A DNA stretch of 64,000 nt from Pseudomonas sp. EpS/L25 (GCF_001512295.1 NZ_LNUP01000018.1:208191-272190), one strand, 5' to 3'; shown: positions 8,366 through 18,098, counted from the stretch's first letter. Numbers and translations: made by a program. Notes: a model not told the origin generated them from the sequence alone.

Positions 8366-8944
8366 TCATCGTCGGCGCAATACCAGATGGTGGATATGCC
8401 AATGCTTGGGCTTGCCGACGGCGGTGTGACCGTCCTCTTCTTCTTCGCGGTGGTGCAGTACTTCCCAGTCGCGAAGCAGTTCCGTCAGTTCGGCAGGATC
8501 CACCACCGTCACGCCGCGGCTGGCCCAGCTGTCCCGTGTGCCGAGGAGTTGGCCGCAGAACAGGCCGCCCGGGCGCGTCGCAGCGGTGATCCGCGCCCAG
8601 AGGCCGGGGAAATGGGCGGGGGCACAGAAGGGCAGGGAGAAACTGGCGTTGACCAGCTCGTAGCGGTCCAGCACCAGTGTCTCGAAGCGGGCGTGGCGTG
8701 TGTACAACCGGCTGCCCGGAGCGGCAGGCACGCGCTGGCGCAGTTCGACCAGCGCCTCGGCTTCGGCGTCGGTGGCCAGCACCTGCCAGCCACGCTCCAG
8801 CAACTCCAGGGTATCGCGCCCGGTGCCGCAGCCGAGGTCCATGGCGATTCCCGGTGGCTCCGACCAGAGTGCCAGGGCACGCAGCAGGGTATCGCGCGGA
8901 CCGCCGCCCGCCGTGGCGGCGTAGTAGGCTGTCCAATCCGACAT
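8366..8944 (-). CDS. Class I SAM-dependent methyltransferase (TehB-like)
   Basis: A 192-residue Rossmann methyltransferase with SAM-binding motif [19 protein letters not shown] at about 34-51. An acidic motif II (TDAEAEAL) follows, then [12 protein letters not shown] and the post-motif [12 protein letters not shown]. It resembles small TehB/UbiE-like enzymes, but the substrate cannot be read from sequence. It lies between apeB and rluA on the same strand with 50-90 bp gaps. Confidence 0.8.
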   Translation of the reverse strand: MSDWTAYYAATAGGGPRDTLLRALALWSEPPGIAMDLGCGTGRDTLELLERGWQVLATDAEAEALVELRQRVPAAPGSRLYTRHARFETLVLDRYELVNASFSLPFCAPAHFPGLWARITAATRPGGLFCGQLLGTRDSWASRGVTVVDPAELTELLRDWEVLHHREEEEDGHTAVGKPKHWHIHHLVLRRR

Positions 8945-8994
8945 AGGCCTGCTCCTGGGATAGCGGCGCCGGTACGTTGGCGCCTAGGGATGGA

Positions 8995-9630
8995 TCAAAA
9001 TGGCGCTGGGCTGGTGAATCTCATCCGCTCGCCGCTGGAGGGGTGGGTGAGTACCAGTAGGCTCGCGTGCAGACACAGGCGCGAATAGGCGGCCAGGGCC
9101 TCGCCCTGGGCATAGAGCTGATCGCCCAGCAGCGGATGGCCGATGCTGAGCATGTGCACCCGCAACTGATGGGAGCGACCGGTGATGGGAGTGAGCTCCA
9201 CCCGGCTGTAGTGGCCGTGGCGCTCCAGCACCTGCCAGAAGGTCAGGGCATGGCGACCCAGTTCGTGATCGACCACGTGGCGCGGCTTGGTCGGCGGGTC
9301 GTAGCGCAACGGCAGCTCGATCCGGCCGCTGTTGGCTTCCGGCTCGCCCCAGCAGAGCGCTGTGTAGGCCTTCTCGGTTTCGCGATCATGGAATTGCCGT
9401 GACAGCTCGCGATGGCTGTCGGCATCCCGTGCCAGCACGATGACGCCGGAGGTTTCCCAGTCCAGGCGATGGACGATGCGCGCCTCGGGGTAACCGTTTT
9501 CCTGCAGGCGGGTCACCAGGCAGTCACGGTTGTCCTCGGCGCGGCCGGGTACGGACAGTAGCAAGGTGGGCTTGTCGACCACCAGCAGGGCGTCGTCCTG
9601 ATGAATGATGCGGATGTGGGAGAGGGGCAT
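8995..9630 (-). CDS. rluA: RluA-family 23S rRNA/tRNA pseudouridine synthase
   Basis: A 211-residue synthase starting at ATG 9628-9630 (MPLSHIRIIHQDDALLVVDK) after an AGGA. The catalytic motif is HRLDWETSGVIVL, with the Asp that attacks the uridine. Conserved GRSHQLRVHM and GHPLLGDQLY support the family. It modifies 23S rRNA U746 and tRNA U32 in E. coli. The placement downstream of minE matches P. aeruginosa. The first residues of the longer frame (before 9630) are not conserved and were excluded. Confidence 0.87.
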   Translation of the reverse strand: MPLSHIRIIHQDDALLVVDKPTLLLSVPGRAEDNRDCLVTRLQENGYPEARIVHRLDWETSGVIVLARDADSHRELSRQFHDRETEKAYTALCWGEPEANSGRIELPLRYDPPTKPRHVVDHELGRHALTFWQVLERHGHYSRVELTPITGRSHQLRVHMLSIGHPLLGDQLYAQGEALAAYSRLCLHASLLVLTHPSSGERMRFTSPAPF

Positions 9631-9689
9631 GGGATTCCTAAACGCCAACGGCGGCCCGAGGGCCGCCGCTGTCATGCGCTACTCGCCTC

Positions 9690-9778
9690 AGAACCTGTTC
9701 ACGATCTCGCGAACTGGAGCTAAACGAGGCCTTTTCAACGCCGTTTGGCCGACGCGCAGCAGGTCGTGAACAGGTTCT
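9690..9778. repeat. Small inverted-repeat element downstream of minE
   Basis: AGAACCTGTTCACGA (9690-9704) is perfectly inverted at 9764-9778 (TCGTGAACAGGTTCT), enclosing 59 bp. The 89-bp unit has no coding capacity and fills the gap between rluA and minE. Its right arm ends on the first base of the minE stop triplet. It looks like a palindromic mini-element and may also act as a transcript end. CTCA flanks the unit on both sides (9687-9690 and 9777-9780), partly overlapping the arms. Confidence 0.6.
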
Positions 9779-10032
9779 CAGCGGTCGGGCAGGGTGATGT
9801 TGAGTTCCAGGATCGAGCAACTGCCCTGGTTCTCCAGTTCCACCTGGATCTGGTCCTGCTCGATCGGTACGTACTTGCGGATGACCTCCAGCAGGTCCTT
9901 CTGCAACTGCGGCAGGTAGTCCGGCTGGGCGTGGCGACCGCGTTCGTGGGCGACGATGATCTGTAGCCGTTCCTTGGCTATCGAAGCGCTGTTCTGCTTC
10001 TTCCGATCGCGAAAGAAGTCGAAGATGTTCAT
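9778..10032 (-). CDS. minE: Cell division topological specificity factor MinE
   Basis: This 84-residue protein is of canonical length and begins [20 protein letters not shown], the N-terminal membrane/MinD-binding segment. It is followed by [17 protein letters not shown] and a C-terminal dimerisation domain. MinE stimulates MinD ATPase and drives pole-to-pole oscillation so that FtsZ assembles at midcell. It overlaps minD by four bases (ATGA). Confidence 0.95.
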   Translation of the reverse strand: MNIFDFFRDRKKQNSASIAKERLQIIVAHERGRHAQPDYLPQLQKDLLEVIRKYVPIEQDQIQVELENQGSCSILELNITLPDR

Positions 10033-10847
10033 TCGCTACCACCTCCGAACAGACGTTGCAGGAAGCCTTTCTTCTTCACGTCGAGGAAGCGGTAGGCCAC
10101 TTCCTTGCCGAGCAGTCGCTCTACGGTATCAATATACGCCTGACCCGCGTCGCTCTGTTCGTCGAGAATGACCGGGATACCCTGGTTCGACGCCTTGAGT
10201 ACGGCCTGGGACTCGGGGATCACGCCCAGCAGGCGAATGGACAGGATCTCTTCGACGTCCTCGACGCCGAGCATCTCGCCCTTGGTGACGCGCTCGGGGT
10301 TGTAGCGGGTCAGCAGCAGGTGTTCCTTGATGGCTTCCTCGCCCTTTTCGGCGCGGCGCGACTTGCTGGCCAGCAGGCCGAGCATGCGGTCGGAGTCACG
10401 CACCGAGGACACCTCGGGGTTGGTGACGACGATGGCCTCGTCGGCGAAATACATCGCCAGGTGGGCCCCCTTCTCGATACCGGCCGGGGAGTCGCAGACG
10501 ATGAAGTCGAAGGTCTGCTTGAGTTCGTTGATCACGCGCTCGACGCCGTCCTGGGTCAGGGCGTCCTTGTCACGGGTCTGGCTGGCGGCCAGCACGAACA
10601 GGTTTTCGAGGCGCTTGTCCTTGATCAGGGCCTGGGTCAGGGTGGCTTCGTTGTTGATCACGTTGACGAAGTCGTACACCACCCGGCGCTCGCAACCCAT
10701 GATCAGGTCGAGGTTACGCAGACCGACGTCGAAGTCGACGATGACGGTCTTGTGTCCGCGCAGGGCGAGACCGGTACCGATGGCAGCGCTGCTGGTGGTC
10801 TTGCCGACGCCGCCCTTGCCGGAGGTGACTACGAGTACTTTGGCCAA
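10029..10847 (-). CDS. minD: Septum site-determining protein MinD
   Basis: A 272-residue ParA/MinD ATPase with deviant Walker A KGGVGKTT (residues 11-18) and the [10 protein letters not shown] segment. DSPAGIE is the Walker B region. The C-terminal amphipathic tail [15 protein letters not shown] anchors it to the membrane when ATP-bound. It recruits MinC to inhibit FtsZ and is removed by MinE. It is the middle gene of minCDE, 134 bp after minC. Confidence 0.96.
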   Translation of the reverse strand: MAKVLVVTSGKGGVGKTTSSAAIGTGLALRGHKTVIVDFDVGLRNLDLIMGCERRVVYDFVNVINNEATLTQALIKDKRLENLFVLAASQTRDKDALTQDGVERVINELKQTFDFIVCDSPAGIEKGAHLAMYFADEAIVVTNPEVSSVRDSDRMLGLLASKSRRAEKGEEAIKEHLLLTRYNPERVTKGEMLGVEDVEEILSIRLLGVIPESQAVLKASNQGIPVILDEQSDAGQAYIDTVERLLGKEVAYRFLDVKKKGFLQRLFGGGSE

Positions 10848-10981
10848 ACTGATTCACCTTGATCGAAAGTAATAACTGAAGCGACTCGACGCCCTCGATG
10901 ACGAGATTGCAGGCGTTGTCGCGCTTCGTCCGAGCGTTGGCGGCGCATCCGCCAAGTGGGAAAAATTCGCGGAAGTATCCG

Positions 10982-11728
10982 TTAAAGACGGGTGATGTTC
11001 AACACATCTCCCACCAGACTGACCTGGACCGGATTGCCCCATTGTGGATGGCGTCGCAGGTCTTCGGCGACCTTGTACTGGCCGGCGATGGACAGTAGCT
11101 CCGCGGTCAGCTGCTGGCAGAAGATCCGCGCTTTAGTATCACCTTTGACACCGGCCAGGGCACGTCCGCGCATGGGGCCGTAGACGTGGATGTTGCCATC
11201 GGCGAGCAATTCGGCGCCTGGACTGACCGGTGCCAGCACCACCAGGTCGCCTGCCGGAGCGTACAGCTGCACCCCGCCGCGTACCGGCGCGGTGATGATC
11301 TTGGTCGGATTGATGGTCGGGGCCGGCGGCTTGGGCGGTTCCACGGGCTTGGCCGGTTCGCGGTCGCGCGGTTCGATCTGGCGTTCGCGACCGCCGGCGC
11401 TGGGCGGCAGGATCGGCAGGTCGTATTCGTTGGCCGCGGTCAGGTCCTCACTGCGACTGGCGCGCAGGGCGAGGGTACGCAGGCCGTGGCGGCGACAGAG
11501 GTCGAGGAGGGCGCCGAGGTCGAGTTGACCTTCGTTCTCGCCCAGCTTGTCCAGGGCCAGCACCAGTGGCGTTTCCTGGAAGAAGTTCGGCGCCTGGGCG
11601 ACCTTCTGGGTCAACTGCCGGTCCAGGCGCCCAAGGTCGTTGCGGAGAAGCTCCAGGACGGTCACGGCGAGCATGTTGCCCTTGAGCTGGAAGACGGAGT
11701 CGCTATCGGAAGGGTCGGCTGCGGTCAT
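10982..11728 (-). CDS. minC: Septum site-determining protein MinC
   Basis: This 248-residue FtsZ inhibitor has an N-terminal domain ([20 protein letters not shown]) and a proline-rich linker (about 110-145). Its C-terminal beta-helix domain ([40 protein letters not shown]) binds MinD. ATG 11726-11728 ([11 protein letters not shown]) gives the family length. No clear Shine-Dalgarno precedes it, and a start 19 codons upstream cannot be fully excluded. It is first in the minCDE operon and divergent from lpxL. Confidence 0.93.
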   Translation of the reverse strand: MTAADPSDSDSVFQLKGNMLAVTVLELLRNDLGRLDRQLTQKVAQAPNFFQETPLVLALDKLGENEGQLDLGALLDLCRRHGLRTLALRASRSEDLTAANEYDLPILPPSAGGRERQIEPRDREPAKPVEPPKPPAPTINPTKIITAPVRGGVQLYAPAGDLVVLAPVSPGAELLADGNIHVYGPMRGRALAGVKGDTKARIFCQQLTAELLSIAGQYKVAEDLRRHPQWGNPVQVSLVGDVLNITRL

Positions 11729-11879
11729 GGTGGGTACTTGTGCTTGGATGGCGGGACTTATAGCGGGATGCCCCGCGTGTCGCAACCCTCGCCGGGCGAA
11801 GGGGGTTCTGACTGTGAAGGCTACGGGAAAACTGCACGAGGCCTGTAGAATGGCGCGACTTTTTCATGCAGGAGTTCCG

Positions 11880-12815
11880 ATGCAGCGGCCGTCTTTCCGC
11901 CCAGCCTTCCTCAATCCCCGCTACTGGCCGCTCTGGCTGGGCCTTGGCCTGCTCTGGCTGCTGGTACAGTTGCCCTATGCCGTCTTGCTGCGGCTGGCCG
12001 ACGGCCTGGGCTGGGTGTTCTACCGGCTCGCCGGCCAGCGCCGGGCGATCGCCCGGCGCAATCTGGAACTCTGCTTTCCGCAACTGGACGACCAGGCGCG
12101 TGATCGCCTGCTGCGGCGCAATTTCGCCAGCAGCGCCATGGCGTTGCTGGAGATGGCCATGAGCTGGTGGTGGCCGCGCCGGCGGCTCGCCCGGCTGGCC
12201 CACATCGAGGGACTGGAACACCTGCAGGACGCCCAGCGCGAGGGCCAGGGCGTGATCCTCATGGCGCTGCACTTCACCACCCTGGAGATCGGTGCCGCGT
12301 TGCTGGGGCAGCGCCACACCATCGACGGCATGTATCGCCAGCACAAGAACCCGGTGTTCGACTTCATCCAGCGGCGCGGACGCGAGCGCCACAACCTGGA
12401 TGCCACCGCCATCGAGCGCGAGGATGTGCGCGCCATGCTCAAGGTGCTGCGCGCCGGGCGGGCCATCTGGTATGCGCCGGATCAGGACTACGGCGCCAAG
12501 CAAAGCCTGTTCGTCCCGCTGTTCGGCATCTCCGCGGCCACCGTGACCGCGACCACCAAGTTCGCCCGCCTGGGTCGTGCCCGGGTACTGCCCTTCACCC
12601 AGGAACGCCTGGCGGATGGTTCCGGTTATCGCCTGGTCATCCATCCGCCGCTGGCGGATTTCCCGGGCGAGAGCGAGGAGGCCGACTGCCTGCGCATCAA
12701 CCGGTGGGTCGAGCGCTGCGTCAGGGCGCTGCCGGAGCAATACCTCTGGGCGCATCGGCGCTTCAAGACGCGTCCGCCGGGCGAGCCCAAGCTGTATGCC
12801 AGGAAGCGGCGCTAG
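11880..12815 (+). CDS. lpxL: Lipid A lauroyl acyltransferase LpxL/HtrB
   Basis: A 311-residue inner-membrane acyltransferase that adds a secondary acyl chain to Kdo2-lipid A precursor. One N-terminal membrane helix (WPLWLGLGLLWLLVQLPYAV) is followed by the HX4E catalytic motif HFTTLE (His131, Glu136). The start at ATG 11880 is set by AGGAG seven bases upstream; the longer open frame from 11547 overlaps minC antisense and is not real. It is divergent from minC, as in P. aeruginosa. Confidence 0.92.
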   Translation: MQRPSFRPAFLNPRYWPLWLGLGLLWLLVQLPYAVLLRLADGLGWVFYRLAGQRRAIARRNLELCFPQLDDQARDRLLRRNFASSAMALLEMAMSWWWPRRRLARLAHIEGLEHLQDAQREGQGVILMALHFTTLEIGAALLGQRHTIDGMYRQHKNPVFDFIQRRGRERHNLDATAIEREDVRAMLKVLRAGRAIWYAPDQDYGAKQSLFVPLFGISAATVTATTKFARLGRARVLPFTQERLADGSGYRLVIHPPLADFPGESEEADCLRINRWVERCVRALPEQYLWAHRRFKTRPPGEPKLYARKRR

Positions 12816-13952
12816 ATGAGCGGGTCGTCCGAGCGGCGCACGGGACTCATCCTGGCGGGCGGTGGCGCCCGAGGGGCCTATCAGGTCGGGGTGCTGCAGG
12901 CCGTGGCCGCGAACCTGCGCGTTCCCGCCGACAATCCTTTTCCGATCCTGGTCGGGACTTCGGCGGGCGCGCTCAATGCAGCGGTGCTCGGCTGTGGCGC
13001 GCTGGATTTCGGACGTGCGGTGCAGCGCCTGGCGGCGGTGTGGTCGGGTCTGGAGACGGGGATGATCTATCGCAGCGACTGGCTCGGGGCGACCCGCCAG
13101 GCGACGCGCTTCGGTCTGCAGACGCTGTTCGGAGCCTGGCGCCAGGAACCCCTGGCGCTGCTCGACAACGCGCCGCTACGGACGCTGCTGACGCGGGAGC
13201 TGGATTTTTCCGGCATCACGGCGGCCTTGCGCCATCGGGCGCTGCGGGCGGTGGCCGTGACCGCCTTCGGCTACGCCTCGGGCCAGGCGATGACCTTCTA
13301 CCAGAGCCTGGGCACGCTCGATCCCTGGTTCCGGCATCGGCGAGTCGGCGTGCCGGCCCGGTTGGCGGTGGATCATCTGATGGCCAGCACCGCCATTCCG
13401 CTGTTCTTCCCGCCCGTGAAGATCGGGCGCGAGTACCTGGGCGACGGTTCGGTACGGCAGACCGCACCCATCAGTCCGGCCCTGCACCTGGGGGCGGATC
13501 GCATCCTGGTGATCGGCTTGGGCGCGCCGGGGGGCAACGAGCGCGGCGTGCAGGGCAGGCCGCCGAGCGTGGCGCAGATCGGCGGTCATCTGCTCAACAG
13601 CACCTTCGTCGATGCCCTGGACAGTGACACCGAGACGCTGCGTCGCCTCAATCTGCTGAGCAACGCCCTGCCGGCGGGGGACCCGGTGACCGGGCGTCTG
13701 TGTCGACCGGTCGAGATGCTGGTGATCTCACCGAGCGAGCCGCTCGGCGATGTGGCCGCCCGGCATCGCAAGCGCATGCCGCCGGCCTTGCGCCAGCTGT
13801 TGCGCGGCGTCGGGGTGAATCGGCCGTCGGGCAGTGCCCTGCTCAGCTACCTGCTGTTCGAGTCTGCCTATTGCCAGGAGCTCATGGCGCTGGGGCGGGC
13901 GGATGCCCAGGCCCGGTTGCCCGAGCTCCGGGCGTTCCTGGCCGAGGTCTGA
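12816..13952 (+). CDS. Patatin-like phospholipase
   Basis: This 378-residue protein has the patatin Ser-Asp dyad: oxyanion loop GGGARGAY at about 15-22, nucleophile Ser49 in GTSAG, and Asp210 in GDGSVRQ. It is expected to hydrolyse lipid acyl esters. It starts on the base after the lpxL stop codon, so the two are co-translated and probably linked in envelope lipid metabolism. No signal peptide is visible. Confidence 0.87.
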   Translation: MSGSSERRTGLILAGGGARGAYQVGVLQAVAANLRVPADNPFPILVGTSAGALNAAVLGCGALDFGRAVQRLAAVWSGLETGMIYRSDWLGATRQATRFGLQTLFGAWRQEPLALLDNAPLRTLLTRELDFSGITAALRHRALRAVAVTAFGYASGQAMTFYQSLGTLDPWFRHRRVGVPARLAVDHLMASTAIPLFFPPVKIGREYLGDGSVRQTAPISPALHLGADRILVIGLGAPGGNERGVQGRPPSVAQIGGHLLNSTFVDALDSDTETLRRLNLLSNALPAGDPVTGRLCRPVEMLVISPSEPLGDVAARHRKRMPPALRQLLRGVGVNRPSGSALLSYLLFESAYCQELMALGRADAQARLPELRAFLAEV

Positions 13953-13955
13953 GCG

Positions 13956-14777
13956 TCACTCGGCGATCTGCAACTCACGCGCCTTGGTGTAGAAATAGCG
14001 GATCTTCTCGTACTCGAAGGGCGAGTTGAGCTGGCCGTATCTCATGTCGGTCACGTATCTGAGGTTGATGCCACGCAGCAGGATGATCTCCGGATGGCGG
14101 CTGCTCTCGTCGCTGACGTTGAGGAAGTTCACCTGGCCTTCGGCCGCGAAATCCACCGCCAAACCGCCCGTGTCGCGCAGGTTCGACGGACCCAGGATCG
14201 GCAGCATCAGGTAGGGGCCGTTGCCGACGCCATAGAAGCCCAGGGTCTGGCCGAAGTCTTCCGGCTGCTTTATCAGCCCCATCTTGGTCGCCGGATCCCA
14301 TAGGCCGAACACGCCCACGGTGGTGTTCAGCAACAGGCGGCCGGTGGTATCGAGGGCGCGGCGGCCCTTGAACTGCAGCAGGCTGTTGAGCAGGTTGTTG
14401 ACGTCGCCCAGGTTGCTGAAGAAGTTGCTCACGCCCGAGCGGACGAAACGCGGCGTGATCCAGCGGTAGCCATCGACCACGGGCAGCAGCACCCACTCGT
14501 CCAGGCGGTAGTTGAAGTGATAGACGTAGCGGTTCCAGGATTCGAACGGATCATAGACATCCAAGGCGACCAGAGACGCCCGTTCGAATTCGCGCTGGTC
14601 CAGGCCCGGGTTGTACTTGAGGGTGGACAGCGGGTTGGTAAAACCATCGGCCCCCACCGGCGCGGCGGGCATGGTGTCGGAGCCGATGGTCAGGGTCGAG
14701 GAGGGTGGCGGGCTCGCTTCGGCGGCGAAGGTCGAGGCACTGGCCAGCAGGAGTAGGGCGAGCAGGGACTTAACCAC
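13956..14777 (-). CDS. mlaA: MlaA/VacJ family outer-membrane lipid-asymmetry protein
   Basis: A 273-residue protein with conserved MlaA blocks: YDPFESWNRYVYHFNYRLDE, FFSNLGDVNNLLNSLLQFKG, LGFYGVGNGPYLMLPILGPS. It extracts mislocalised phospholipids from the outer leaflet. The start is a GTG at 14775-14777 (VVKSLLALLLLASASTFA), overlapping the stop region of the upstream hydrolase by eight bases. ATG-initiated alternatives lie inside that gene. The signal sequence ends STFAAEAS without a lipobox cysteine, unlike E. coli MlaA, so it may be a non-lipidated or differently anchored version. Confidence 0.85.
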   Translation of the reverse strand: MVKSLLALLLLASASTFAAEASPPPSSTLTIGSDTMPAAPVGADGFTNPLSTLKYNPGLDQREFERASLVALDVYDPFESWNRYVYHFNYRLDEWVLLPVVDGYRWITPRFVRSGVSNFFSNLGDVNNLLNSLLQFKGRRALDTTGRLLLNTTVGVFGLWDPATKMGLIKQPEDFGQTLGFYGVGNGPYLMLPILGPSNLRDTGGLAVDFAAEGQVNFLNVSDESSRHPEIILLRGINLRYVTDMRYGQLNSPFEYEKIRYFYTKARELQIAE

Positions 14778-16080
14778 GGGCGAAGAACTCCAGCATGGCG
14801 TTGGCATTGACGCGGTAGTTGAGATTGCCGCAATGACCGCCGTGGGGATAGACGGTCAGGCGGTCGCCGAAGGTCTTGCGCAGGAAGCCGAGGTCGCCGG
14901 GGCCGAGGATGATGTCGTCGGCATTGTGCATGACGCCGATCTTGTCGCTGTCCTTCAGGTAGTCCTCCAGGGCGGTAAGGCTGGACTTGCGCGCCAGGTC
15001 GTCCAGGTTCTGTCCCTTGAAGTTCTTCTGCCAGAAGGGCATGACCTGCTCGGTCATGTAGCAATCGAAGTCGCATTGCAGCGAGCGGGCGAAGAAGCGC
15101 GTCAGGCTGGTGCCTTCGTTGATGGGGTAGGTGGGCGGCGTGATCAGGCCGCGCCGGTTGATCAGGTCGGAGGTGAAGGCGATGTCCGCCGCCGAGAAGC
15201 GGAAGGACGAGCCGATCAGCATCGCCAGCTCTTCGTTGCTCAGGCGTTCCGGCGAGCGCTGGAAGTCGCGTACCACGGCGTCGTTGAAGTCGACGTAGCC
15301 CTTGTCACGGAAGTAGCGAGTCAGCTTGGCCAGGATGAGTTCGTAGAAGGTGCGGTTGTTGGTGACGCCCTTCACCTCGGTCTGCACCAGGCGATCGAGG
15401 TTGCGCACCGAGGTCAGCAGGTTGACTGGCGGATTGACCATCAGCACCTTCTTGAAGTTGAAGCTGCGCTGGCTTTCGTCGAGATAGGAGACGAAAGCCG
15501 CGTCCAGGCCGCCCAGGCTATAGCCGGTCAGGAAGTACTCGGTGACGGGCAGCTTGGGATGCTGGGCGCGGACCGCCTGCATCGCCCGATAGAGGTCCTC
15601 GGCATCGTGCGGGGTGTAGCCCGGGGTGGCGGTGCGCGAGACCGACACCATGAAGTCCCAGCTGGTGGGGGACGACAGCTGTACGACATGGTAGCCGGCC
15701 GCGTAGTAGAGCCGCTTGAGGTACTCCTGGGTACTGGAGGAATAGTTGGCGCCGGTGCCCGCGATGAGGAAGATCAGCGGGGCAGGATGATCCTGGCGGG
15801 CGAGCCGGTAGTGGAATTTCTTCACCGGCCAGAAGTTGCCAGGGAGCTGGTGCTCGCGCTCAGGCCGCAGATTGAGGCTGTAGTCGTCCTGGTCGATGGT
15901 GCTTTCCGGCGGCAGCTCGGGGCGGAGCTTCTCCGGCGTGGTGACGATGGTGGCTTCGAAGGGGTTCACCAGCGGATAGCCGTAGGTGGCGGCATCCACT
16001 TCGATCGCCGCCTGCGCGGTACCGTAGAGGCCGGAAAGCAGCGCGCCCAGCAGGGCGGCGACGCGCAAGGGAAGACGCAT
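14770..16080 (-). CDS. Exported alpha/beta-hydrolase-fold protein, mlaA partner
   Basis: This 436-residue protein has a signal peptide (MRLPLRVAALLGALLSGLYG, cleavage after AQA near 24) and a nucleophile elbow GYSLGG with Ser188. The likely acid is in HNADD and the catalytic His in HGGHCGN near the C-terminus. Homologues in Pseudomonas are often labelled only as hypothetical or, wrongly, as a kinase. Its end overlaps the mlaA start, so a role in outer-membrane lipid turnover is inferred. The substrate is unknown. Confidence 0.78.
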   Translation of the reverse strand: MRLPLRVAALLGALLSGLYGTAQAAIEVDAATYGYPLVNPFEATIVTTPEKLRPELPPESTIDQDDYSLNLRPEREHQLPGNFWPVKKFHYRLARQDHPAPLIFLIAGTGANYSSSTQEYLKRLYYAAGYHVVQLSSPTSWDFMVSVSRTATPGYTPHDAEDLYRAMQAVRAQHPKLPVTEYFLTGYSLGGLDAAFVSYLDESQRSFNFKKVLMVNPPVNLLTSVRNLDRLVQTEVKGVTNNRTFYELILAKLTRYFRDKGYVDFNDAVVRDFQRSPERLSNEELAMLIGSSFRFSAADIAFTSDLINRRGLITPPTYPINEGTSLTRFFARSLQCDFDCYMTEQVMPFWQKNFKGQNLDDLARKSSLTALEDYLKDSDKIGVMHNADDIILGPGDLGFLRKTFGDRLTVYPHGGHCGNLNYRVNANAMLEFFARG

Positions 16081-16343
16081 GGACAGAGTCCTTTCAGAGG
16101 GCTGAGAGCGTTAGTAAGACAACGGCCCGCCGATAGGTTGCATCGACCTCCGTAGCTTTTCGCGAGGCGTCGATTACAGAGCGGTCCGGGCGTGGCGTCA
16201 AGCGACATCCGCTGTCGTGGAAAGTGCGGCTGTTGTCGTTAACCGGTCGTTACGCGTCGTGCCGATGGTAGTGCCCCGCTTGCGTAAGCCGAATCATTGG
16301 TATGGGGCAACCGCCCGGAATTCCATTGCGAGAGGACTGCTGC

Positions 16344-17195
16344 ATGAGCATGGTGAAGAAACTGTTGGGGATGGGACTGGGTGTCGCGCTGACCACTGCC
16401 ATGAGCCTGGCCCAGGCGGCCAAGCCGGAAATCACCATCGGCTACGTCGATGGTTGGGCCGATAGCGTGGCCACGACCCATACCGCAGCTGAAGTGATCC
16501 GCCAGAATCTGGGGTACGAAGTCAAGCTCATGCCGGTCGCCGCGGGCATCATGTGGCAGGGTGTCGCTCGTGGCAAGCTCGATGCCATGCTTTCCGCCTG
16601 GTTGCCGGTCACCCACGGCGCCTACTACGACAAGATGAAAGACCAGGTGGTCGATCTGAACGTCAACACCCCCGATGCCAAGATCGGCCTGATCGTCCCC
16701 GAGTACGTCAAGGCCAACTCCATCGCCGATCTGCAAGCGATGAAGGACGAGTTCGGTGGCCGCATCGTCGGTATCGACGCCGGCGCCGGCGTGATGCTCA
16801 AGGCCGACCAGGCAATCAAGGACTATGGTCTGGACTACAAGCTGGTGGCCAGCTCGGGCAGTGGCATGATCGCCGAGCTGACCCGTGCCGAGAGGGACCA
16901 GAAGCCGGTCGTGGTGACCGGCTGGGTGCCGCACTGGATGTTCGCCAAGTGGAAGCTGAAGTTCCTCGAAGATCCCAAGGGCGTGTTCGGCGGTTCCGAG
17001 CACGTGGATACCGTCGCCAACCCCGCCCTGGAAGCCAAGGCCAAGCCGGTGTGGGATTTCCTGAAGAAATTCGCCTGGCAGCCGGGCGAAGTGAACGAGG
17101 TGATGCTGGCGGTGGAAGAAGGCAAGAAGCCGGAAGAGGCCGCCAAGGCCTGGATCGCCGCGCATCCGGATCGCGTGAAGTCCTGGCTGCCCTGA
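16344..17195 (+). CDS. Glycine betaine/choline-type ABC substrate-binding protein (BetX-like)
   Basis: A 283-residue OpuAC-family protein with signal peptide (MSMVKKLLGMGLGVALTTAM, cleavage after AQA). The mature part begins KPEITIGYVDGWADSVATTH. Aromatic residues typical of the quaternary-ammonium cage are present (WADS, MWQG, SAWLPVTH, GWVPHWMFAKW). No permease or ATPase is adjacent, so it likely delivers ligand to a transporter encoded elsewhere, as orphan betaine-binding proteins do in Pseudomonas. The start is set by GAGAGGA upstream of ATG 16344. Confidence 0.85.
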   Translation: MSMVKKLLGMGLGVALTTAMSLAQAAKPEITIGYVDGWADSVATTHTAAEVIRQNLGYEVKLMPVAAGIMWQGVARGKLDAMLSAWLPVTHGAYYDKMKDQVVDLNVNTPDAKIGLIVPEYVKANSIADLQAMKDEFGGRIVGIDAGAGVMLKADQAIKDYGLDYKLVASSGSGMIAELTRAERDQKPVVVTGWVPHWMFAKWKLKFLEDPKGVFGGSEHVDTVANPALEAKAKPVWDFLKKFAWQPGEVNEVMLAVEEGKKPEEAAKAWIAAHPDRVKSWLP

Positions 17196-17208
17196 CCGGC
17201 AGAGAAAT

Positions 17209-17238
17209 GAAAAACGGGCCCTGCGGGCCCGTTTTTTT
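17209..17238. terminator. Bidirectional intrinsic terminator between the betaine-binding gene and folD
   Basis: ACGGGCCC (17214-17221), loop TGC, GGGCCCGT (17225-17232), then a run of T. The A run before the stem makes it usable from the opposite strand for folD. Confidence 0.85.
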
Positions 17239-17243
17239 GGGCG

Positions 17244-18098
17244 TCAGCCGTGGAGCTGCTCGGCGGCGTAGAGGGTGTTCTCCAGCAGGCAGGCACGGGT
17301 CATGGGACCGACCCCGCCCGGTACCGGGGTGATCCAGCTGGCCCGCTCGCGAGCGCTTTCGTATTCCACGTCCCCTACCAGGCGGCCATCGGCCTGCCGA
17401 TTGATGCCGACATCGATGACGATGGCGCCGGGCTTGATCCATTCGCCCTTGACCAGGCCCGGCTTGCCGACGGCGACCACCACCAGATCCGCCTGGCGCA
17501 CATGGTGCTCGAGCGAGCGGGTGAATCTATGGGTGACCGTCGCGGTGCAGCCGGCCAGCAGCAACTCCAGCGCCATGGGGCGACCGACGATGTTGGAGGC
17601 GCCGACGACCACGGCATCCAGGCCATAGAGATCGACCCCGGTGCTGTGCAGCAGGGTCATGATGCCCTTGGGCGTGCAGGGGCGCAGCTGCGGGTTGCGT
17701 TGGGCCAGGCGGCCCAGGTTGTAGGGGTGGAAGCCGTCCACGTCCTTGTCGGTGCGGATGCGTTCCAGCAGGGGGGTGGCATCCAGGTGCGCGGGCAGGG
17801 GCAGTTGCAGCAGGATGCCATCCACGCTGGTGTCGTCGTTCAGGCGATCGATGAGGGCTTCCAGGTCTTCCTGGCGGGCGGTGGCCGGCAGGTCGTGGGC
17901 ATAGGAGTCGAAGCCGACCTCTTCGCAGTCCTTGCGCTTGTGCGCCACATAGACCCGCGAGGCGGGATCGTCGCCGACCAGAATGACGGCGAGACCGGGG
18001 GCGCGCAGTCCGGCGCTACGACGTTGAGAGACTCGCTGGGCAATATCCTGGCGCAGGCGGGCGGCAATGGACTTGCCGTCGATCAGTTGGGCGGTCAT
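17244..18098 (-). CDS. folD: Bifunctional methylenetetrahydrofolate dehydrogenase/methenyltetrahydrofolate cyclohydrolase
   Basis: A 284-residue enzyme of one-carbon folate metabolism that interconverts 5,10-methylene-, methenyl- and 10-formyl-THF. Signatures are [14 protein letters not shown] (catalytic Lys), [13 protein letters not shown], the NADP-binding [20 protein letters not shown], and the C-terminal [18 protein letters not shown]. The start is ATG 18096-18098 ([10 protein letters not shown]); the upstream extension is not conserved. It adjoins the tRNA cluster, as in P. aeruginosa. Confidence 0.95.
   Translation of the reverse strand: MTAQLIDGKSIAARLRQDIAQRVSQRRSAGLRAPGLAVILVGDDPASRVYVAHKRKDCEEVGFDSYAHDLPATARQEDLEALIDRLNDDTSVDGILLQLPLPAHLDATPLLERIRTDKDVDGFHPYNLGRLAQRNPQLRPCTPKGIMTLLHSTGVDLYGLDAVVVGASNIVGRPMALELLLAGCTATVTHRFTRSLEHHVRQADLVVVAVGKPGLVKGEWIKPGAIVIDVGINRQADGRLVGDVEYESARERASWITPVPGGVGPMTRACLLENTLYAAEQLHG

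Noticed and set aside
11547-11879. N-terminal extension of LpxL
   Set aside because: It overlaps minC antisense, and a strong Shine-Dalgarno plus family length fix the start at 11880.
12167-13627. 486-residue plus-strand frame spanning lpxL and the patatin gene
   Set aside because: Out-of-frame reading of two well-supported genes with their own start signals and catalytic motifs.
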